From the NCBI RefSeq assembly GCF_001896135.2, contig NZ_MPOH02000017.1, forward strand, positions 83,264-136,491: a stretch of 53,228 nt of DNA, in the 5' to 3' direction. This document shows, in pieces, positions 36,086 to 44,915 of the stretch. Under the pieces are notes generated by a model. That model saw only the letters and a program-made list of their open reading frames with translations, was not told the origin of the DNA and ran no database searches. Made by a program: the position numbers and the translations under genes. Each line of letters begins with the position of its first letter. Position 1 is the first letter of the stretch. Source of the DNA: Streptomyces phaeoluteigriseus. GTDB lineage: Bacteria; Actinomycetota; Actinomycetes; Streptomycetales; Streptomycetaceae.

Positions 36086-36227
36086 CGTACCCTTATCTCC
36101 TTCGGCGCCGTAGAAGCACTACGCTAACGGACGCCCGGGGGAGCAGGTCAGTGTCCCCTTGTACGCTGCCCCGAGCCCGACCCAGTACCCTGCGCGGCCA
36201 CGCAGCGCATCGACAGGAGAGACCCTC

Positions 36228-36482
36228 GTGCCGAAGTCACGTATCCGCAAGAAGGCCGATTACACGCCGCCGCCCGCGAAGCAGGCTACCGCCATCAAGC
36301 TCAACAGTCGTGCCTGGGTCGCGCCGGTCATGCTGGCCCTGTTCCTCATCGGACTCGCCTGGATCGTCGTGTTCTACGTGACCGACGGCTCGCTGCCCAT
36401 CGACGCCCTGGGCAACTGGAACATCGTGGTCGGTTTCGGCTTCATCGCCGCCGGCTTCGGCGTCTCGACCCAGTGGAAGTAG
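36228..36482 (+). CDS. crgA: Cell division protein CrgA
   Basis: An 84-residue two-helix membrane protein that coordinates septation and FtsZ turnover in Streptomyces. VPKSRIRKKADYTPPPAKQA is the conserved basic start, then helices WVAPVMLALFLIGLAWIVVF and NIVVGFGFIAAGFGVSTQWK. GTG at 36228 follows AGGAGA. Divergent from the DUF881 gene; its 3' side is a DnaA-box cluster. Confidence 0.97.
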   Translation: MPKSRIRKKADYTPPPAKQATAIKLNSRAWVAPVMLALFLIGLAWIVVFYVTDGSLPIDALGNWNIVVGFGFIAAGFGVSTQWK

Positions 36483-36506
36483 CTCTCGGACCATCTCTCC
36501 CCAGGG

Positions 36507-36719
36507 GTATCCACTGAGTTATCCACAGCGGTTTTCCACAGTGGGGAAAAAGAACGACCATCTGTGGATAACCTCTCGGACGTTGACGCCGGTGTGAAGA
36601 ACCGTCAGCACTCGAAAACCTGTTCGCCCCCTGCCTGACCTGCGGAAACGCGGGTCGGTGACAGGGGGCACAGTTGTTCCCGCACGGTATGCACAAGATC
36701 GGGCACTCGCTGTGGACAA
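36507..36719. other. DnaA-box cluster in the crgA-rhomboid convergent gap
   Basis: Five sites resemble the DnaA box: GTATCCACT (36507-36515), TTATCCACA (36519-36527), TTTTCCACA (36532-36540), TTATCCACA on minus (36563-36571) and TTGTCCACA on minus (36711-36719). Four lie within 65 bases. The gap separates two convergent genes, so promoters are not expected and a replication-related role such as DnaA titration is plausible. Confidence 0.75.
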
Positions 36720-36739
36720 CGCTGTGTCTCCCCACGTGC

Positions 36740-37633
36740 TCAGGTGAGCTGGGCGGTCCTCAGGAGGGTGACGACCACGACCGCGGCCAGCACCAGCGCA
36801 CAGGTGCCGTACTGCACCAGGGAGCGGCGGTCGCGGGGTGCGTGAACCATGGCGAGACCGATGACGGCACCGCCGACGAGGCCGCCGATATGGGCCTCCC
36901 AGGAGATGTTGCTCCACCCGAAGGTGATGATCAGCGTGATCACCAGCATCGCGGCGACCGGCCGCATGTCGTAGCGCTGCCGCCGCATCAGGACGGCGAG
37001 GGCGCCGAACACCCCGAGGATGGCACCCGAGGCACCGAGCGAGGGCGCGTTGGGTTCGTTGAGCAGGTAGGCCAGCGCTCCGCCCGACAGCCCGGACAGC
37101 AGGTAGAGGGCGAGATAGCGGGGGCGGCCGAGCGCCTCCTCCACATACCGGCCGATGAACCAGAGGCTGAGCATGTTGGAGAAGATGTGGAAGTAGTCCA
37201 GATGCATGAACATCGAGGTCAGCAGCCGATACCACTGCCCCTCGGCGACGCCCTGCACCGAGCCCAGCTCAGGCACGTACGCCAGTCCCAGCAGGCTGAA
37301 CCGGTCGGTGAACCGGTCCCCGACCGCCATCTGCACCACGAACACCGCGACACAGAGACCCATGAGGACCTTGGTGACCAGATGCGGGTCGGCCTCGACG
37401 GTGCCGCCCGCGAGGGTGCGGGGCCGGTTCGCCTCCGGCGCGTGCCCCGTGCCGGAGCCGCCCCGCACACACTCCGGGCACTGGAAGCCGACGGAGGCGC
37501 TCACCATGCACTCGGGGCAGATCGGACGCTCGCAGCGCGTGCAGCGCACGCCGGTCTCACGGCCCGCGTGCCGGTAGCAGACCGGCACCCCGCTCTGGGC
37601 GTCGTCCGGCCGGCTGCCTGGCGCCTGATCCAT
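36740..37633 (-). CDS. Rhomboid family intramembrane serine protease with zinc-ribbon N-terminus
   Basis: A 297-residue protein. The first 60 residues have paired Cys/His motifs (CYRHAGRETGVRCTRCERPI, CPECMVS, FQCPECVRG) forming a B-box-like zinc module. Six or more helices follow, with the rhomboid motifs HLDYFHIFSNMLSLWFIGRY, the catalytic Ser in GASGAILGVFGAL and His in EAHIGGLVGGAVIGL. ATG at 37633. The target of cleavage is unknown. It is 194 bases from the cyclophilin gene. Confidence 0.94.
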   Translation of the reverse strand: MDQAPGSRPDDAQSGVPVCYRHAGRETGVRCTRCERPICPECMVSASVGFQCPECVRGGSGTGHAPEANRPRTLAGGTVEADPHLVTKVLMGLCVAVFVVQMAVGDRFTDRFSLLGLAYVPELGSVQGVAEGQWYRLLTSMFMHLDYFHIFSNMLSLWFIGRYVEEALGRPRYLALYLLSGLSGGALAYLLNEPNAPSLGASGAILGVFGALAVLMRRQRYDMRPVAAMLVITLIITFGWSNISWEAHIGGLVGGAVIGLAMVHAPRDRRSLVQYGTCALVLAAVVVVTLLRTAQLT

Positions 37634-37827
37634 GGGCTCCCCCGATCTCTTCGTGAACAAGGCTGTGCCCCGACCGTCCTTACGGACGAGCGGGGCGATT
37701 GGTTCCCGCGGCGAACCGGGCGCCGAACCGGGCGCCGCCCTGTCTGCGGCCCGGTGCGTCCCCCGGTGTGCGGCCCGGTGCCACCGGTGCCTGGTCCGGT
37801 GCTTGAACCCGGCACTCAGGGCAGGAG

Positions 37828-38355
37828 CTATCGCTTCTCGACGACGACCGACTCGATGACGACGTCCTTCAGCGGACGCTCGGTGCGCGGGTTGGTCTCC
37901 ACGCCCGCGATCGCGTCGATGACCTTCTGGCTCGCCGGGTCGGTGACCTCGCCGAAGATGCTGTGCTTGCGGGTCAGCCAGGCCGTCGGGGAGACGGTGA
38001 TGAAGAACTGCGAGCCGTTGGTGCCCGGGCCGGCGTTCGCCATCGCCAGCAGATACGGCCGGTCGAAGCGCAGGTCCGGGTGGAACTCGTCCTCGAACTG
38101 GTAGCCGGGCCCGCCGGTGCCGTTGCCCAGCGGGTCGCCGCCCTGGATCATGAACCCGCTGATCACCCGGTGGAAGACCGTGCCGTCGTAGAGCTTGGCC
38201 GAGGACTTCTCGCCGGTGGCGGGGTGGGTCCACTCCCGCCCCCCGGTGGCGAGGTCGACGAAGTTCTTGACCGTCTTGGGAGCGTGGTCCGGGAAGAGCC
38301 GGACCTCGATGTCGCCCTGGTTGGTCTTGAGGGTGGCGTAAAGCTGCTCGGCCAC
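37828..38355 (-). CDS. Peptidyl-prolyl cis-trans isomerase, cyclophilin type
   Basis: Cytosolic protein-folding isomerase of 175 residues. Motifs: EVRLFPDHAPKTVKNFVDLA, LYDGTVFHRVISGFMIQGGD (catalytic FHR), LAMANAGPGTNGSQFFIT (Gln/Phe active site), LTRKHSIFGEV. GTG at 38355 gives MAEQLYATLKTNQGDIEVRL, with no signal peptide. Alternative upstream starts would add unconserved sequence. Confidence 0.95.
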   Translation of the reverse strand: MAEQLYATLKTNQGDIEVRLFPDHAPKTVKNFVDLATGGREWTHPATGEKSSAKLYDGTVFHRVISGFMIQGGDPLGNGTGGPGYQFEDEFHPDLRFDRPYLLAMANAGPGTNGSQFFITVSPTAWLTRKHSIFGEVTDPASQKVIDAIAGVETNPRTERPLKDVVIESVVVEKR

Positions 38356-38705
38356 GATCTGCCTTCCGTCGTCTTCCTGTGACTCAACGATCCTCGCACG
38401 CCCGCCGTGGCCCGTCGCCCGCCCACCACCGCGTGCACAGGAACCGCCCACTTCGCGTACGGAAAAGCGCCGGACCCGGCCAGGACAGGGGCAAGGCGGG
38501 CCGATCCGTGACATTGTCGACGACACGTTCCCGTTGCCCTGTATTCGTCCGTCCGTTCCCGCATCGGATCAGGACAACACGGGAAGACGATCGGGACGTC
38601 CGCACCCGTATGCCCGTCCGCGCATGCCCCGGAGGCCATCCGCAGGCATGATCCGTAAAAGGGTGGAAAGTCGAAATACCGTACGCCACCGAGGAGGAGG
38701 AACCC
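38356..38705. other. 350-bp divergent intergenic region
   Basis: Between the cyclophilin and DUF5324 genes. It must hold both promoters; I see no convincing palindrome. A GAGGAGGAG ribosome site ends it at the DUF5324 start. Confidence 0.5.
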
Positions 38706-39407
38706 GTGACCCGCATCGACAGCGTGCGCGCCGCGACCGGTTCGGCGAAGGACAGCGTGCTGCACGCCGCGGAAGTGGTGGCGCCCTACGCCGACACGGC
38801 CAAGGAGAGGGCCGCGCTCTACGCGCACGAGGCCCGCGTACGGCTCGCGCCCAAGGTGTCCCAAGCCGCCGAACAGGCCCGCGTGCAGTACGACGCCCGG
38901 GTGGCACCCAGGCTGGAGCAGGCGAGGGCGCATGTCCCACCGAAGGTCGACCAGGCCGCTCATGAAGCTGCCTCCCGTACCCGTCTGGCCGCACGGCAGG
39001 CCGCCGAATACTCCCGGCCGAAGCTCGAACAGGCGGTGGCCGCGGCCGGGCCCGTGAAGGACGAGGCCGCCGCCCGCAGTGTCGCCGCGATGGCCGCCCT
39101 GCGCGGTCAGGTGACCCCGAAGGACATCCAGAAGCTGGTGCGCAAGCACCGCCGCCGAGCCAGGGCCGGCAAGCTCGCCAAGGCACTGGCGCTGGCCGGT
39201 GTCGTGGCCGGAGGCGCCTACGCCGCGTGGAAGTGGTGGGACAAGCAGGCCAACCCGGACTGGCTGGTCGAGCCCCCCGCTGCCACCGAGGTACCCGCCG
39301 CGGGCGGTCTGACGTCCGTGGACGGCAGCGAGGACGTCTCGGCCCTCGATCCCGAGGTGCAGGTGAAGGAGGACGAGGAGACCTTGAACCGCGAGGACCG
39401 CGGCTGA
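38706..39407 (+). CDS. DUF5324 family protein
   Basis: A 233-residue protein. The N-terminal 140 residues are amphipathic and Ala/Arg/Lys-rich with repeating helices (MTRIDSVRAATGSAKDSVLH, EQARVQYDARVAPRLEQARA) as in apolipoprotein- or LEA-like proteins. A hydrophobic helix (LAKALALAGVVAGGAYAAWK) follows, then an acidic C-terminus (PEVQVKEDEETLNREDRG). GTG at 38706 with a very strong GAGGAGGAG. Function unknown; membrane association at the end of the helix is suggested. Confidence 0.85.
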   Translation: MTRIDSVRAATGSAKDSVLHAAEVVAPYADTAKERAALYAHEARVRLAPKVSQAAEQARVQYDARVAPRLEQARAHVPPKVDQAAHEAASRTRLAARQAAEYSRPKLEQAVAAAGPVKDEAAARSVAAMAALRGQVTPKDIQKLVRKHRRRARAGKLAKALALAGVVAGGAYAAWKWWDKQANPDWLVEPPAATEVPAAGGLTSVDGSEDVSALDPEVQVKEDEETLNREDRG

Positions 39408-39518
39408 GCTTCTCCGCCTGCTCCGCGTCTCCGGGCCCACGTTTCACGTGAAACAGCTCGACAGCTCGACAGCCCTACAGCCCGACGTCCCAGGGATAGC
39501 AATGGGGCCGCAGCGAAG

Positions 39519-39560
39519 AAGAGCCCCTCCGTCCGGTGACCACCGGACGGAGGGGCTCTT
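39519..39560 (-). terminator. Terminator downstream of tRNA-Ala
   Basis: Perfect 19-bp arms (39519-39537 and 39542-39560) around a GACC loop, 6 bases after the tRNA end on the minus strand; also downstream of the DUF5324 gene, so possibly bidirectional. Confidence 0.88.
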
Positions 39561-39566
39561 TCGATG

Positions 39567-39639
39567 TGGAGCCTAGGGGAGTCGAACCCCTGACATCTGC
39601 CATGCAAAGACAGCGCTCTACCAACTGAGCTAAGGCCCC
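39567..39639 (-). tRNA. tRNA-Ala (anticodon TGC)
   Basis: Minus strand starts GGGGCCTTAGCTCAGTTGGT. Anticodon loop TTTGCAT holds TGC, T-arm GGGGTTCGACTCCCC, acceptor GGGGCCT/AGGCTCC with discriminator A. CCA is not encoded. Confidence 0.97.
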
Positions 39640-39771
39640 TCACGGGAAGCGACCAGCCGGAGGGAACGATCCCGGCGGGTGCCGAGGACCAGAGTAGCGG
39701 GTCACCCCCCGTATCTCGCAAAAAGATTGGGGGTCCCCGCGGATGACCACTCTCCGTAAGATGCTCCGCGT

Positions 39772-39789
39772 GGTTCGCTACAGCGAACC
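39772..39789. promoter_or_regulatory. Palindrome GGTTCGCTACAGCGAACC upstream of HTH gene
   Basis: Perfect 8-bp arms GGTTCGCT/AGCGAACC around AC, 33 bases upstream of the HTH-protein ATG, so it probably overlaps its promoter and may be its own operator. Confidence 0.65.
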
Positions 39790-39822
39790 GCGGTTTCTTG
39801 GGGAAGCGATGGGGAGACGCAC

Positions 39823-40371
39823 ATGGACGCCGCACAGCAGGAAGCCACCGCGAGAGCGCGGGAACTGCAGCGGAACTGGTACGGGGAGCCGCTGGGGGCG
39901 CTCTTCCGTAAGCTCATCGACGATCTTGGTCTCAACCAGGCTCGTCTCGCGGGGGTACTGGGGCTGTCGGCACCGATGCTGTCCCAGCTGATGAGCGGGC
40001 AGCGGGCGAAGATCGGGAACCCGGCGGTCGTGCAGCGGGTGCAGCTGCTGCAGGACCTGGCGGCCCAGGTCGCGGACGGGAGCGTCAGCGCCGCCGAGGC
40101 GACCGAACGCATGGACGAGATCAAGCGGTCGCAAGGGGGATCGGTGCTCAGCAACACCACGCAGACGACGAGCGGTTCGGGTGCGCCCACGGTCAAGCGG
40201 GTCGTCCGCGAGATCCAGTCGCTGCTGCGCTCGGTGGCCGCCGCCGGCGACATCATCGACGCGGCCGACACCCTCGCCCCGACCCACCCGGAACTGGCGG
40301 AGTTCCTCAAGGTCTACGGCGCCGGCCGCACCTCGGACGCCGTGGCGCACTACCAGTCCCACCAGAACTGA
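39823..40371 (+). CDS. Helix-turn-helix DNA-binding protein
   Basis: A 182-residue cytosolic regulator. An XRE-like HTH lies at about 20-65: LGALFRKLIDDLGLNQARLA, GVLGLSAPMLSQLMSGQRAK. A helix and Ser/Thr-rich linker lead to a C-terminal helical domain (KRVVREIQSLLRSVAAAGDI, IDAADTLAPTHPELAEFLKV). ATG at 39823. A perfect palindrome immediately upstream suggests autoregulation. The next gene is a Ser/Thr kinase on the same strand 198 bases away. Ligand unknown. Confidence 0.88.
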   Translation: MDAAQQEATARARELQRNWYGEPLGALFRKLIDDLGLNQARLAGVLGLSAPMLSQLMSGQRAKIGNPAVVQRVQLLQDLAAQVADGSVSAAEATERMDEIKRSQGGSVLSNTTQTTSGSGAPTVKRVVREIQSLLRSVAAAGDIIDAADTLAPTHPELAEFLKVYGAGRTSDAVAHYQSHQN

Positions 40372-40569
40372 GCCCTGCCCGGTGGCCGAAGGGGGTTCGG
40401 CGACCGGGCGGACAGCACGGTGCGGGACCGCGAGGGGCGCAGGGGTGGCGCACTTCGCCGGAGGATGACGCGAGCCGGATCGTGACGGGCCACGGGGGTC
40501 GTATCACTCATCACCGGGTAGCGAGGGGACAGCAGGGGGAATCCCGAGGGGGAGGAGCGACGCACCGCC

Positions 40570-42240
40570 ATGGGTGAGGTCTTCGCCGCACGCTACGAAC
40601 TCGCCGACCCGATCGGTCGAGGAGGGGTCGGCGCCGTCTGGCGTGCCTGGGACCATCGCCGTCGCCGCTACGTGGCCGCCAAGGTGCTCCAGCAGAGCGA
40701 CGCCCACGCGCTGCTCCGTTTCGTGCGCGAACAGGCGCTGCGCATCGACCATCCCCATGTCCTCGCCCCCGCCAGCTGGGCCGCCGACGACGACAAGGTC
40801 CTCTTCACCATGGACCTGGTCGCCGGCGGCTCCCTGGTCCACCTCGTGGGCGACTACGGCCCCCTTCCTCCCCTCTTCGTCTGCACCCTCATCGACCAAC
40901 TGCTGTCCGGACTCTCCGCGGTCCACGCGGAAGGCGTCGTCCACCGTGACATCAAGCCCGCCAACATCCTGCTGGAGGCCACCGGCACGGCCAGGCCGCG
41001 GCTGCGGCTGTCCGACTTCGGCATCGCGATGCGGCTGGGCGAACCACGCCTGACCGAGACCAACCTCGTGGTGGGAACGCCCGGTTACCTCGCCCCCGAA
41101 CAGATGATGGGCGCCGAACCCGACTTCCCCGCCGACCTCTTCGCCGTCGGCCTGGTCGCCCTGTACCTCCTGGAGGGCGCCAAGCCGGACGCCAAGGCGC
41201 TCCTCCAGTACTTCGCGGAGCATGGAACCCCAGGTGCCCCCAAAGGGGTTCCCGAGCCGCTGTGGCAGGTCGTGGCCACGCTGCTGCAACCGGACCCCCA
41301 AGCCCGCTTCCGCACCGCCACGGGTGCGCGCAAGGCACTGGCGGCGGCCGTCGAACTGCTTCCCGAGCCCGGTCCGGACGACGAGCAGATCGAGATCTTC
41401 GACCAACTCGGGCCGCTGCCGCAGGGGTTCGGCCCGCAAGGTCCCTCGCAACCGGCGCCGGGGCCGGCCGGGGCGCCCCCACCCTCCGGCCGGACGTCCC
41501 CACAGCAGGACATCACCGGGTCCACTCCCGCCCGGCCGGGCGGGGACCCCCTCCCGGCGTGGCCGGGCACGGGCTCCGTGACGTCCGGAATCCCGGCCCC
41601 TCCGCCCGGACCGCCCCCGGTGCCGCCCTCCGCGTCGGCTCCGGTTCCGCCGCCGGCATGGACTCCCGTGCCGTCGGCCGAACCGGGACCGGGCGCAGGC
41701 GCCGCACCGCACGGGGCGGGCGCGGACGACGCCGTAGCGTCCGGTTCGGACCTGCCCGGCGGGTCGGGTACGGGCGCTTCCCGGGCGCAGGCCCCTCCAC
41801 CGCCGTCCTCCGATCCGCGGAACCTCGCACACACCTCGACGGGCGGTCCACGTCAGCCCCTGGAGGCCTCGTCCGCCGGTCCCGGCCGCGCCATGTCGGA
41901 CACCGGCAGCTTCCCTCCGTCGCCCCCTCCGGGTGCGCCCCTGCGGCAGGCTCCCGCCCACGGCGCACCGGGCGACGCCACCTTCGTGCTGCCTCCCCGG
42001 CCCGCGGCCGAACAGCGCGTCGATACCTCCACCGCTTCGTACACCGCTCAGGACCCGCAGGTTCCTCCCGCGGCCCCTCTTCCGCCGCCTCCGGCTGCGC
42101 CGGAACGCGTCCGCCGCAGGGGTCACCGCCGGGCCCGGGCGGCCCGGCGCCCCGGACCGCCCGCCAAGGTCGCGCTGCCGCTCCTGCTGCTGGCCCTGGT
42201 CTGCTACGCCGTCGGGTTCTGGGCGCTGGCCCGGATCTGA
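40570..42240 (+). CDS. Membrane-anchored Ser/Thr protein kinase with Pro-rich linker
   Basis: A 556-residue Hanks-type kinase. The kinase domain (about 1-270) has GRGGVGAVWRAWD, VAAKVLQQ, HRDIKPANILLE, LSDFGIAMRL and APEQMMG. A very long Pro/Gly/Ser-rich linker (about 280-520) leads to a basic patch (RRRGHRRARAARRPG) and a C-terminal helix (VALPLLLLALVCYAVGFWAL) ending three residues later. With no external sensor domain, a signal would have to come through the linker or a partner. ATG at 40570; its last 37 bases overlap the convergent gene. Confidence 0.93.
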   Translation: MGEVFAARYELADPIGRGGVGAVWRAWDHRRRRYVAAKVLQQSDAHALLRFVREQALRIDHPHVLAPASWAADDDKVLFTMDLVAGGSLVHLVGDYGPLPPLFVCTLIDQLLSGLSAVHAEGVVHRDIKPANILLEATGTARPRLRLSDFGIAMRLGEPRLTETNLVVGTPGYLAPEQMMGAEPDFPADLFAVGLVALYLLEGAKPDAKALLQYFAEHGTPGAPKGVPEPLWQVVATLLQPDPQARFRTATGARKALAAAVELLPEPGPDDEQIEIFDQLGPLPQGFGPQGPSQPAPGPAGAPPPSGRTSPQQDITGSTPARPGGDPLPAWPGTGSVTSGIPAPPPGPPPVPPSASAPVPPPAWTPVPSAEPGPGAGAAPHGAGADDAVASGSDLPGGSGTGASRAQAPPPPSSDPRNLAHTSTGGPRQPLEASSAGPGRAMSDTGSFPPSPPPGAPLRQAPAHGAPGDATFVLPPRPAAEQRVDTSTASYTAQDPQVPPAAPLPPPPAAPERVRRRGHRRARAARRPGPPAKVALPLLLLALVCYAVGFWALARI

Positions 42241-43580
42241 GCGGAGGCGCGGCGCCGCGCCGTCACCGTCCACACGCCGAGCACCAGCAGCAGCGCGCTG
42301 CCGGTACCGAGGCCGCCCACGGCGACCGCCGTCATGGCGCCGTCGTCCGCAGCGCCGTCACCGCCGCCCGCCGTGCCTCCCACCGAGGCGCTCGGCCCGC
42401 CCCGCGTGCCGGTGTCGAACACGCCGCTCGGCACCGGCCTGCCCTCGTACGCCGGTCCGGCCTGCGCGGTCCCGCCGATCCTGACGCGCAGCTTCACGCC
42501 GTAGGGACCGTCGCCGAAACGCTCGGCGACGTGCGCCGAGAGGTACACCGCGAGGTAGTGGAAGCCCGCGAACCGCAGGCTCTGCGTGGGATCCGTCGGG
42601 GCGTACCGGTTGACGTGGCGGACCGGCGGAAGAAGCGGCAGGGAGGCCGACTTCTGGGTGCCGCCGTAGCCGATGCTCGTGCCGGCGATCTCGGCGCGCA
42701 CCGGGTTGTACGCCGTCAGGTCCAGGGCCGGCACCACGAAGCCCGCATTCGTGCCCGCGCTGTCCAGGTCGACGGCGGCGTACAACTGCTGTCCCCAGTC
42801 GACGGGCACCTTGTAGAAGAGGGTCTGGCCGGGGACGATCTCGTCCCGCCAGACGCCCTGCCGCACGGCGGTCGCGTCGGAGAAGCCCCCGCCGCCCGGA
42901 CGGTCCACGGGTTCCTCGACGAGGGGCGCGGGCGTGGCGGAGTTCCATGCCTCGGGCACGCTCGTCGCACCGGCCCGGGCCGACGGCGGCTCGGACACGG
43001 GCGCCAGTTCCAGCTCCCAGGGCTGCCCGTCCTCGGTACCGGTCTCGGTGCGCTCGACCACCAGGAAGTAGGTGCCGGCCTCCTGGCACAGCCCTTTGCC
43101 GGCCAGGATCTCGCGCGCCCCCCAGGCGGTGATCGGATGCGCCTCCCCGGAGGCACCCACGGTCACGGTGTCGTAGGAGCAGCTGCCGCTGTCGGCGTTC
43201 TGCACGGACACCCTGACGCCGTCACCGCTGGCGAGCGCGGTGCCCGCGCGCGGGACGGCCGTGACGGAGACGTACGCGTTCGAGGCGTCGTCGAGTTCCA
43301 GCCGGTAGTAGACCTTCTCGCGGCCCGCGAGGGAGCTGCGGTACGTGGTGCCCGGCTCCAGGCGTACGGCGTCGGTGGTGCCGTTGGCGGCGGTGATGCC
43401 GCGGGCGTTCCGGTCGAAGGCGTAGGACGGCACGTCCGCCGCACCGGCGGCCTCGGCCACGGTCCCCGGCAGCCCGGCCGAGGCCACGCAGAGCGCCGCC
43501 GCCACCGCGGCGACCCGCCCGACGACCGTCCGCGCCGCGGCCTCGCGCAACGCGGTCACCCACCCCGTACGCCGGCCCAT
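42204..43580 (-). CDS. Secreted, C-terminally membrane-anchored protein of unknown function
   Basis: A 458-residue protein. Residues about 1-45 are a signal peptide (TVVGRVAAVAAALCVASAGL) and the C-terminal end has one helix (MTAVAVGGLGTGSALLLVLG) followed by a short basic tail. The external part has beta-rich sequence (YYRLELDDASNAYVSVTAVP, GTYFLVVERTETG) and a Cys pair (SGSCSYD; GLCQEAG). No named domain recognised. ATG at 43580. Its 3' end overlaps the kinase gene by 37 bases in antisense. It could be a partner of that kinase, but only position supports this. Confidence 0.8.
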   Translation of the reverse strand: MGRRTGWVTALREAAARTVVGRVAAVAAALCVASAGLPGTVAEAAGAADVPSYAFDRNARGITAANGTTDAVRLEPGTTYRSSLAGREKVYYRLELDDASNAYVSVTAVPRAGTALASGDGVRVSVQNADSGSCSYDTVTVGASGEAHPITAWGAREILAGKGLCQEAGTYFLVVERTETGTEDGQPWELELAPVSEPPSARAGATSVPEAWNSATPAPLVEEPVDRPGGGGFSDATAVRQGVWRDEIVPGQTLFYKVPVDWGQQLYAAVDLDSAGTNAGFVVPALDLTAYNPVRAEIAGTSIGYGGTQKSASLPLLPPVRHVNRYAPTDPTQSLRFAGFHYLAVYLSAHVAERFGDGPYGVKLRVRIGGTAQAGPAYEGRPVPSGVFDTGTRGGPSASVGGTAGGGDGAADDGAMTAVAVGGLGTGSALLLVLGVWTVTARRRASAQIRASAQNPTA

Positions 43581-43800
43581 CACACGCCCCCTCGCCCTCG
43601 CCGGCACCGGCCCTGTCCGGACCCGGCCGTGGGCCATCCTGCCCTGCCGACCCGCGCGGCACCCGCGCATCCGCACGAACGACCGAAACGACTGCCTCCG
43701 ACCCGTGCCGTCCGCCCCTAACCGGGGTCGGGGTCCCCCGCAACACAAAACCCCGACCGCGCTGAGCGGCCGGGGTCTGGTCAGTTTTCGGTGTCGGTAC
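43581..43800. other. 220-bp region between the secreted-protein gene and DLW-39
   Basis: Mostly upstream sequence of the secreted-protein gene. It carries a terminator-like stem at 43750-43776 downstream of the DLW-39 gene. Confidence 0.5.
43750..43776 (-). terminator. Terminator-like hairpin downstream of the DLW-39 gene
   Basis: ACCCCGaCCGC / GCGGcCGGGGT with one A-C mismatch and a GCTGA loop, 24 bases beyond the DLW-39 stop on the minus strand. Confidence 0.7.
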
Positions 43801-43929
43801 TCAAGAACCCGTGGGCACGGAGTCGGTCGCCTCCGTCCACAGATCCTGCTCGGCGCGATCCGCCTGGATCTGGCGGTACACGAGGAGCCCGCCGATGGCG
43901 GCCAGTGCGACCAGGAGAAGCTTCTTCAC
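43801..43929 (-). CDS. DLW-39 family mini-protein
   Basis: A 42-residue protein: VKKLLLVALAAIGGLLVYRQ at the start forms one short membrane helix, then IQADRAEQDLWTEATDSV carries the DLW motif for which the family is named. GTG at 43929; an upstream ATG at 43983 lies before the probable -10 and is unlikely. Function is not established. A -10 TATAGT (43975-43980, minus) fits its promoter. Confidence 0.9.
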   Translation of the reverse strand: MKKLLLVALAAIGGLLVYRQIQADRAEQDLWTEATDSVPTGS

Positions 43930-44268
43930 CGCGCGACCTCGTCTTTCCTTGACGTAGGGGACTTCTGGCGCCCGACTATACACACCGACCGATACCGATC
44001 GGTGACCTGCGTCGGCCCCTCAACTCCCGCCCTCGACAGCCCAGTAGACGGGGCGGCGACGGAGGATCAGACCCTCGGATCGGAGAGTGATCACACCGGC
44101 ACGGAGGGTTACTTCGCCCCCTTTCATTGGCCTATCAGCCCACTTGCGCCCATACGGGTGGTGTTCATCGGAACAACGCCACGCCACGAGCGTCGGTCCA
44201 CCACTTCGCGTTCCACATACACATCATGAGGAAAGTACGCAAATCGCCCAACCCGAAAGTGAGGGGCC
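43930..44268. other. 339-bp divergent region between DLW-39 and small secreted protein
   Basis: Holds a likely -10 TATAGT for DLW-39 at 43975-43980 (minus) and a 10-bp palindrome ACCGATCGGT at 43994-44003 near the -35. No further gene seen. Confidence 0.55.
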
Positions 44269-44640
44269 ATGACCGACAACCGGGTCATGAAGCTGTGGAC
44301 CGCCATCGTCACCGCCTTCCTCGCGCTGTGCACGGCGCTCGGACTCGTCACCACCACCGCCACGGCGGCGGTAGCGCAGAGCGAGCCGACGCGCAACAGC
44401 AGCGAGAGCGGAAGCCCCGTACCCGCGAACGTGGCGGCCGCCTCACCCTGGGCCTGGATCCTCGCCCGGTCCCTGCCCCCCACGATGAAGCAGCGCATCC
44501 ACGCCGAGGCCCACGGCAAGTCCCCCAGCTGCCGTCACCGCCCTCTCCCCGAGACGGAACCGGACGACCACTTCACGGCCCCCTGCGACGACCTGGAGTC
44601 CGGCTCCGCCGCCGAGCCCGCCGTACCCCTCCAGCGCTGA
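44269..44640 (+). CDS. Small secreted protein (DUF6344-like)
   Basis: A 123-residue protein with an N-terminal signal peptide (MKLWTAIVTAFLALCTALGL, VTTTATAAVA) and a short mature part containing SLPPTMKQRIHAEAHGKSPS. That block recalls the DUF6344 family seen near gyrA in Streptomyces, from memory. Three Cys lie in the mature tail. ATG at 44269 after GAGGGG. Confidence 0.72.
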   Translation: MTDNRVMKLWTAIVTAFLALCTALGLVTTTATAAVAQSEPTRNSSESGSPVPANVAAASPWAWILARSLPPTMKQRIHAEAHGKSPSCRHRPLPETEPDDHFTAPCDDLESGSAAEPAVPLQR

Positions 44641-44809
44641 CACCCCGGCACACCGTGCCGCACCCCGCCACGATCACGACGTAACGGCGAACTTGCGTAC
44701 AGCCGCACGATGCAGGCCCGGAAGCTCCTCAGGAGCAGCCGGGCCTTCGCCGTGCCCACCCCAGAACCGCCCCACCCGCCCCTCGCACGCACCACCCACC
44801 GGGCCGGCT

Positions 44810-44863
44810 GGTCGGCCGGCTGGTCGGTCGGTTGGTCGGTCGGTCGGTCGGTCGGTCGGGAGC
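44810..44863. repeat. GGTC/GGCC simple-sequence tract
   Basis: Tandem 4-bp GGTC units (at least six uninterrupted) preceded by GGCTGGTC and GGCCGGCT variants. Confidence 0.8.
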
Positions 44864-44915
44864 ACTCAGCCATCCCCCAACGCTCCCGCAGCACGCGGAC
44901 CCTCGGCACCCGACC

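Noticed and set aside
43994..44003. Extra copy of the ACCGA/TCGGT operator near DLW-39
   Set aside because: ACCGATCGGT lacks the four-base centre of the other three sites, so it is not counted with them.
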